Shown: piece by piece, positions 60,456 to 64,000 of the stretch | How positions within the stretch are numbered: the first letter of the stretch is position 1 | Layout of the letters: each line of letters begins with the position of its first letter | From: Oceaniovalibus guishaninsula JLT2003 | GTDB taxonomy: Bacteria > Pseudomonadota > Alphaproteobacteria > Rhodobacterales > Rhodobacteraceae | Reading direction: 5' to 3' | Assembly (NCBI RefSeq): GCF_000299575.1 | Contig: NZ_AMGO01000036.1 | Span: forward strand, 62,001-126,000 | Length of the DNA: 64,000 bases | Made by a program: the position numbers and the translations under genes | The notes under the pieces: model-generated | The model's database searches: none | Seen by the model: the letters and a program-made list of their open reading frames with translations, nothing else | Told to the model about the DNA's origin: nothing

Positions 60456-60690
60456 TTACCGCAAGCAATGGCACAAAATCAAATGCAAGAATTTCCGCAA
60501 GGAAGCTTCGCAAGGCAGGCTGATTGATTGCGTTCGGCAAGACATTTATGCAGAACCCTGCTACAAGTCCAAGACTCGTGAGCAGCCCAAAGAAATTTCT
60601 CCATAGCGAAGCAAAAAGTCTGCTTTCGGCATGGTTCGTAGTGCTTGGCGTTTGAGTTGTCGTGAAATTCCTGTGTTCGGCAACGTGACA
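60448..60690 (-). pseudogene. Remnant of a membrane protein, start lost
   Basis: An 80-codon frame without a usable start codon contains two strongly hydrophobic stretches: NFFGLLTSLGLVAGFCINVL and FLAEILAFDFVPLLAVII, parted by PNAINQPALRS. Such a pattern is hard to get by chance and suggests the C-terminal end of a small polytopic membrane protein. The family is unknown. It ends convergently with the plus-strand frame, overlapping eight bases. Confidence 0.35.
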
Positions 60691-60719
60691 TTACGGTTAC
60701 TTGCTTTTAGACGCCAACC

Positions 60720-61595
60720 CTACCCGATCACCCCCGCCCCGATCATCGCGTCCTTCACCGCCAACTTCGTGCCGTCGGTCAGGGGGACCAGCGGCAGGCG
60801 GACGTCCTCGCGGCAGCGGCCGAGGAGGGAGAGGGCGTATTTGGCGGCGACGAGGCCGGGTTCGAGGAAGATCGCGGTGTGCAGGGGCATCAGGATGTCC
60901 TGCAATTCCAGCGCGCGGGCATAGTCGCCCGAAAGCGTGGCCGTCTGGAACTCGGCGCAGAGGCGCGGGGCGACGTTGGCGGTGACGCTGATGCAGCCCA
61001 CCCCACCATGCGCGTTGAAGCCCAGCGCGCTGGCATCCTCGCCTGACAACTGCACGAAATCGGGCCCGCAGGTCCGGCGCTGCTGTGAGACGCGGGTCAC
61101 GTCGCCGGTCGCGTCCTTGACGCCGACGATGCGGGGCAGTCGCGCTAGCTGGCCCATCGTGGCGGGATTCATGTCCACTACCGACCGGCCGGGAATGTTG
61201 TAGATGACGATGGGCAGATCCACCGCGTCGTGCAGGGCGGTGAAATGCGCGATCAGCCCGGCCTGCGTCGGCTTGTTGTAATAGGGCGTCACGACCAGCG
61301 CGGCATCGGCCCCCACCTCGGCCGCGTGGCGCAACAGGCGGATGCCCTCGGCGGTATTGTTGGATCCGGCCCCGGCGATCACCTTGACGCGGCCGGCGGC
61401 GGCCTCGACCACTTCGCCCACAACCTCCTCGTGTTCGGCATGGGACAGCGTCGGCGTCTCGCCCGTCGTGCCGACGGGCACGATGCCGTGGGTGCCTTCG
61501 GCGACGTGCCATTCGACCAGATCGCGCAGCGCCGGAATGTCCAGTTTTCCGTCCGCGAAGGGCGTGACGAGGGCGACGTAAGAACCTGTGAACAT
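60720..61595 (-). CDS. dapA: 4-hydroxy-tetrahydrodipicolinate synthase
   Basis: First committed step of lysine and diaminopimelate synthesis (pyruvate plus aspartate semialdehyde). The 291-residue protein has [39 protein letters not shown] with the Tyr relay, and the Schiff-base Lys in [10 protein letters not shown]. The start lies 24 bases after a GGAAAGC. Divergent from slt. Confidence 0.96.
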   Translation of the reverse strand: MFTGSYVALVTPFADGKLDIPALRDLVEWHVAEGTHGIVPVGTTGETPTLSHAEHEEVVGEVVEAAAGRVKVIAGAGSNNTAEGIRLLRHAAEVGADAALVVTPYYNKPTQAGLIAHFTALHDAVDLPIVIYNIPGRSVVDMNPATMGQLARLPRIVGVKDATGDVTRVSQQRRTCGPDFVQLSGEDASALGFNAHGGVGCISVTANVAPRLCAEFQTATLSGDYARALELQDILMPLHTAIFLEPGLVAAKYALSLLGRCREDVRLPLVPLTDGTKLAVKDAMIGAGVIG

Positions 61596-61733
61596 GGCGG
61601 GCTTTCCTTGGGAACGGGCCCCGGCCTGGGGCGGGCGCGATGCGGCCGGACCCTATCCGCGACACCGGAACTTGCCAAGATCGTGTTGGCCGGGGGGATT
61701 GCGCGCGCGGCCTGCCCGTTCGATGGATGGGAC

Positions 61734-63722
61734 ATGCGCCTGCTGATCGTTCTTCTGCTGTCCTTCGCCCCGCTGCCCCTGCCCGCCCAGGGGGAACCGC
61801 CGCCAGGAATGCTGCGGCCTGCCGTCCGCGCGTTGCCGCAGGGATTGGCGGACGCGCTGCCGCTGGCGCGGCGGGGCTATTGGCTGAACGCGCTGGCGGC
61901 GGCCGAACGCGCGGGGCCGGTCGCGCGCGACGTGATCGAATGGCAGCGCCTGCGCGCCGGCGCGGGCGATCTGGACGCGGCGCTGGCATTCCTGCGGCGC
62001 AACCCGGACTGGCCCGGCCTCGACTATCTGCGGGAACGGACCGAGGCGTCGCTGCCGGCGGCGCCGCGGGATGCCGCGCAGGCGGCGGATGTGGTGGCGC
62101 TGTTCGACGGGGCGATCCCGAAAAGCGGCAAGGGGATGCTGGCGCTGATCGCGGCGTTCCGAGCGCTGGACCGCGACGGGGACGCGCAGGCGCTGGCGGC
62201 GCTGGCCTGGCTGGACAACCCGCTGGACACCGAGACCGAGGGCGCGCTGCGGGCCATCTATCCCGACCTGTTGGCGGGGCTGGACGGGCGGCGGCTGGAC
62301 GGGATGCTGTGGCAGGGCGCATCGCTGGCCGCCGGACGCGCGGCGCGGCGGGTGCCGCAGGCGGCCGCGCGTCTGGCCGAGGCGCGGCTGGCTTTGCGCG
62401 CGCAGGCCCCGTCGGCCAGCGCCGCCGTCGAGGCCGTGCCGCCCGCGCTGGCGGACGATCCGGGGCTGGCCTATGAGCGGTTCCGCTGGCGGCTGGCCAA
62501 GGGCCGGCGCGACGAGGCCATCGCCCTGCTGCGCGAACGCAGCGTTTCGGCCGAAAGCCTGGGGCGGCCCGAACGGTGGGCCGACCATCGCGGCGATCTG
62601 GCGCGGCGGCTGATGCGCGAGGGGCGGGCCGAGGACGCGTATCTCGTGGCCTCGACGCACTGGCTGACCGGGGGCGGCACCTTCGCCGATCTGGAATGGC
62701 TGTCGGGCTATCTGGCGCTGACCTATCTCGATCAGCCCGAACGCGCCGAGGATCATTTCGCGCGGATGGGCGCGGCGGTGGCCACGCCGATCTCGCTGGG
62801 GCGGGCAGGCTATTGGCTGGGCCGGGCGCGCGATGCCAAGGGCGACGCCGCGGGCGCGGCCGAGGCCTGGCGGCTGGGCGCGCGGTATCAATCCAGCTTC
62901 TACGGCTTGCTGGCGGCCGAGGCGGCGGGCCTGCCGCTGGATCCGGCGCTGGCCGGGCGCGAGGAATGGCCGCCCGTTTCCGAACTTCCCTTCCGCGACA
63001 GCAGCGTGCTGGCGGCGGGTCTGGCGCTGCAACGCGCGGGCGATCGCGACCTGGCCGAGCGGTTCCTGACGCATCTGGCCGAAAGCCTGACCGAAGCGGA
63101 GGCGGGAAGCCTGGCCGACCTGGCCCTGTCGCTGGACGAGCCGCATATCGCGCTGATGATCGCCAAGCGCGTGGCCGATCGCGGCATCACCCTGCCGCGC
63201 GCCTATTATCCCGTCATTGACTTGGGCGTGGCTGAATTGCCCGTCGATCGGGCGCTGGCCCTGTCCATCGCCCGCCGCGAAAGCGAGTTCGACCCGACGG
63301 TGCGCAGCCCGGTGGGCGCGGCGGGGCTGATGCAGGTGATGCCCGCCACCGCCGCCGAAACGGCGCGCAAGCTGGGCCTGCCCTATTCCGAACCGCGCCT
63401 GTTCGCCGATCCCGTCTATAACGCGACGCTGGGCAGCGCCTACCTGCGAGGGTTGATCGCGCGGTTCGGGCCAAGCCCGGTGCTGGTCGCGGCGGGCTAT
63501 AATGCCGGGCCGTCGCGCCCCGCCGCCTGGATCGAGGCGCGCGGCGATCCGCGCACGGCCCGCATCGACGTGGTGGACTGGATCGAGCATGTACCCTTCG
63601 ACGAGACGCGAAACTATATCATGCGGGTGGCGGAATCGCTGCCGGTCTATCGCGCGCGGTTGACAGGACAGACCGGCGCGCTGGAGTTCACCGCCGAACT
63701 GAAGGGCGCGGTCAGTCGGTGA
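61734..63722 (+). CDS. slt: Soluble lytic murein transglycosylase
   Basis: A 662-residue periplasmic enzyme that cleaves peptidoglycan with formation of 1,6-anhydro ends. A Sec signal (MRLLIVLLLSFAPLPLPAQ) is followed by a long helical superhelix of TPR-like repeats (about residues 30-490). The C-terminal SLT domain has ARRESEFDP (catalytic Glu516), GAAGLMQVMPATA and AAGYNAGPSR. The ATG at 61734 begins the signal peptide; upstream codons in frame overlap the dapA promoter. Confidence 0.93.
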   Translation: MRLLIVLLLSFAPLPLPAQGEPPPGMLRPAVRALPQGLADALPLARRGYWLNALAAAERAGPVARDVIEWQRLRAGAGDLDAALAFLRRNPDWPGLDYLRERTEASLPAAPRDAAQAADVVALFDGAIPKSGKGMLALIAAFRALDRDGDAQALAALAWLDNPLDTETEGALRAIYPDLLAGLDGRRLDGMLWQGASLAAGRAARRVPQAAARLAEARLALRAQAPSASAAVEAVPPALADDPGLAYERFRWRLAKGRRDEAIALLRERSVSAESLGRPERWADHRGDLARRLMREGRAEDAYLVASTHWLTGGGTFADLEWLSGYLALTYLDQPERAEDHFARMGAAVATPISLGRAGYWLGRARDAKGDAAGAAEAWRLGARYQSSFYGLLAAEAAGLPLDPALAGREEWPPVSELPFRDSSVLAAGLALQRAGDRDLAERFLTHLAESLTEAEAGSLADLALSLDEPHIALMIAKRVADRGITLPRAYYPVIDLGVAELPVDRALALSIARRESEFDPTVRSPVGAAGLMQVMPATAAETARKLGLPYSEPRLFADPVYNATLGSAYLRGLIARFGPSPVLVAAGYNAGPSRPAAWIEARGDPRTARIDVVDWIEHVPFDETRNYIMRVAESLPVYRARLTGQTGALEFTAELKGAVSR

Positions 63723-64000
63723 TGCCGATGTCGTCGGCCGTGGTGACGATGCCCGCCGCCGTGTCTGCGCAGGACGTGTATTTGAACGCCAGGCCGTCCC
63801 AGACCAGGATCAGCCCGCCATCGTCGGCGGTGGCGAAAAAGGCGCGTCCGGTGCCGCCGCCGCCTTCGCAGATCATGTCGTAAAGGACGGCTTCCATCCC
63901 GCGCACATCGACGGGCGCCGTCATCCGGCAGGTCGTGCCGGCGCCCGACAATTTGTCCCCCTCGATCCGTATCGCGCCGCCGGGCTGGCCCACCGCGCCG
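63712..64000 (-). CDS. Hypothetical protein, C-terminal part (5' end outside window)
   Basis: The frame is open to the window edge. The visible 96 residues contain IRIEGDKLSGAGTTCRMTAP, YDMICEGGGGTGRAFFAT and GLILVWDGLAFKYTSC. The three Cys and a mostly beta pattern suggest a small periplasmic domain, like the uncharacterised exported proteins frequent in Rhodobacterales. A GTG at 63993 is an unlikely true start. It overlaps the slt end by 11 bases. Confidence 0.6.
   Translation of the reverse strand, partial: GAVGQPGGAIRIEGDKLSGAGTTCRMTAPVDVRGMEAVLYDMICEGGGGTGRAFFATADDGGLILVWDGLAFKYTSCADTAAGIVTTADDIGITD

Larger units (their letters stand above)
60235..60719. other. AT-rich island between topoisomerase IB and dapA
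   Basis: About 485 bases with markedly lower GC than the flanks. Two converging frames are visible (plus 60243-60455, minus 60448-60690), both with AT-rich codons. In related Rhodobacterales I recall smpB near dapA; none is here. No inverted repeats, transposase or tRNA fragment were found. Acquisition or decay of a small element is likely. Confidence 0.6.

Noticed and set aside
60479-60691. A 70-codon minus-strand frame with an ATG-type start in the AT-rich island
   Set aside because: It overlaps the membrane-protein-like frame; its product is Cys-rich without hydrophobic or family pattern, so it looks like the shadow of the other frame.

Overview
The window is a high-GC chromosomal segment of an alphaproteobacterium, most likely of the Rhodobacterales (Rhodobacter/Paracoccus-like). 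The evidence is the fbcFBC-type cytochrome bc1 operon, a class II (B12-dependent) ribonucleotide reductase, a DinB with an N-terminal zinc-ribbon extension, the opgC-opgG-opgH glucan operon, and many four-base ATGA/GTGA gene overlaps. No rRNA, prophage, complete insertion sequence or CRISPR array was seen. There are two tRNA genes, Pro(UGG) and Lys(UUU).

Layout. 1-8.9 kb: end of hisC and tyrC (aromatic/histidine synthesis), prpE, two tiny basic proteins, dinB, a HAD phosphatase, ribF, a UPF0260 protein and a threonine aldolase. 8.9-17.3 kb: alpha/beta hydrolase and HCCA isomerase, prs, the minus-strand opgC-opgG-opgH operon (opgC carries an in-frame amber codon) and a CaiB-type CoA-transferase. 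17.5-22.3 kb: five overlapping genes that look like a unit for making dTDP-Fuc4NAc (WecE- and WecD-like), loading it on a polyprenyl carrier (GtrB-like), flipping it (GtrA) and transferring it (a polytopic membrane protein). An AT-richer gap and a 979-residue RTX protein with a glycosidase-like N-terminus follow. 25.7-31.2 kb: fur/mur, a DMT exporter, eno, an acetyltransferase, two small lipoproteins and ggt. 31.2-38.3 kb: nrdJ with an NrdR box, tRNA-Pro, a DUF192 protein, pdxH, fabI, a LysE exporter and gpt. 38.4-42.9 kb: aroC, then a TPP riboswitch and thiBPQ. 42.9-48.8 kb: petABC, a GST, mtaB and dapF. 48.9-50.3 kb: tRNA-Lys, a queuosine-precursor transporter, a highly structured leader with a 20-codon ORF, and arfB. 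50.3-64 kb: a CHASE4-like histidine kinase, a Usp protein, an AGCS symporter, pncB, a PRC-barrel protein, an MFS transporter, HU, amn (frameshifted), topoisomerase IB, an AT-rich island, dapA, slt and a partial unknown gene.

Most of the window is ordinary housekeeping. The parts most worth a second look are: the RNA leader at about 49.64-49.85 kb, whose Shine-Dalgarno sequence can pair with an anti-SD further down the same transcript, with a mutually exclusive hairpin and a terminator; the Fuc4NAc-Gtr-like operon next to the RTX/glycosidase protein; a 40-bp element occurring twice in the same orientation with three GTAC cores at fixed spacing (upstream of nrdJ and arfB); the two broken genes (opgC, amn); and the AT-rich island beside dapA.
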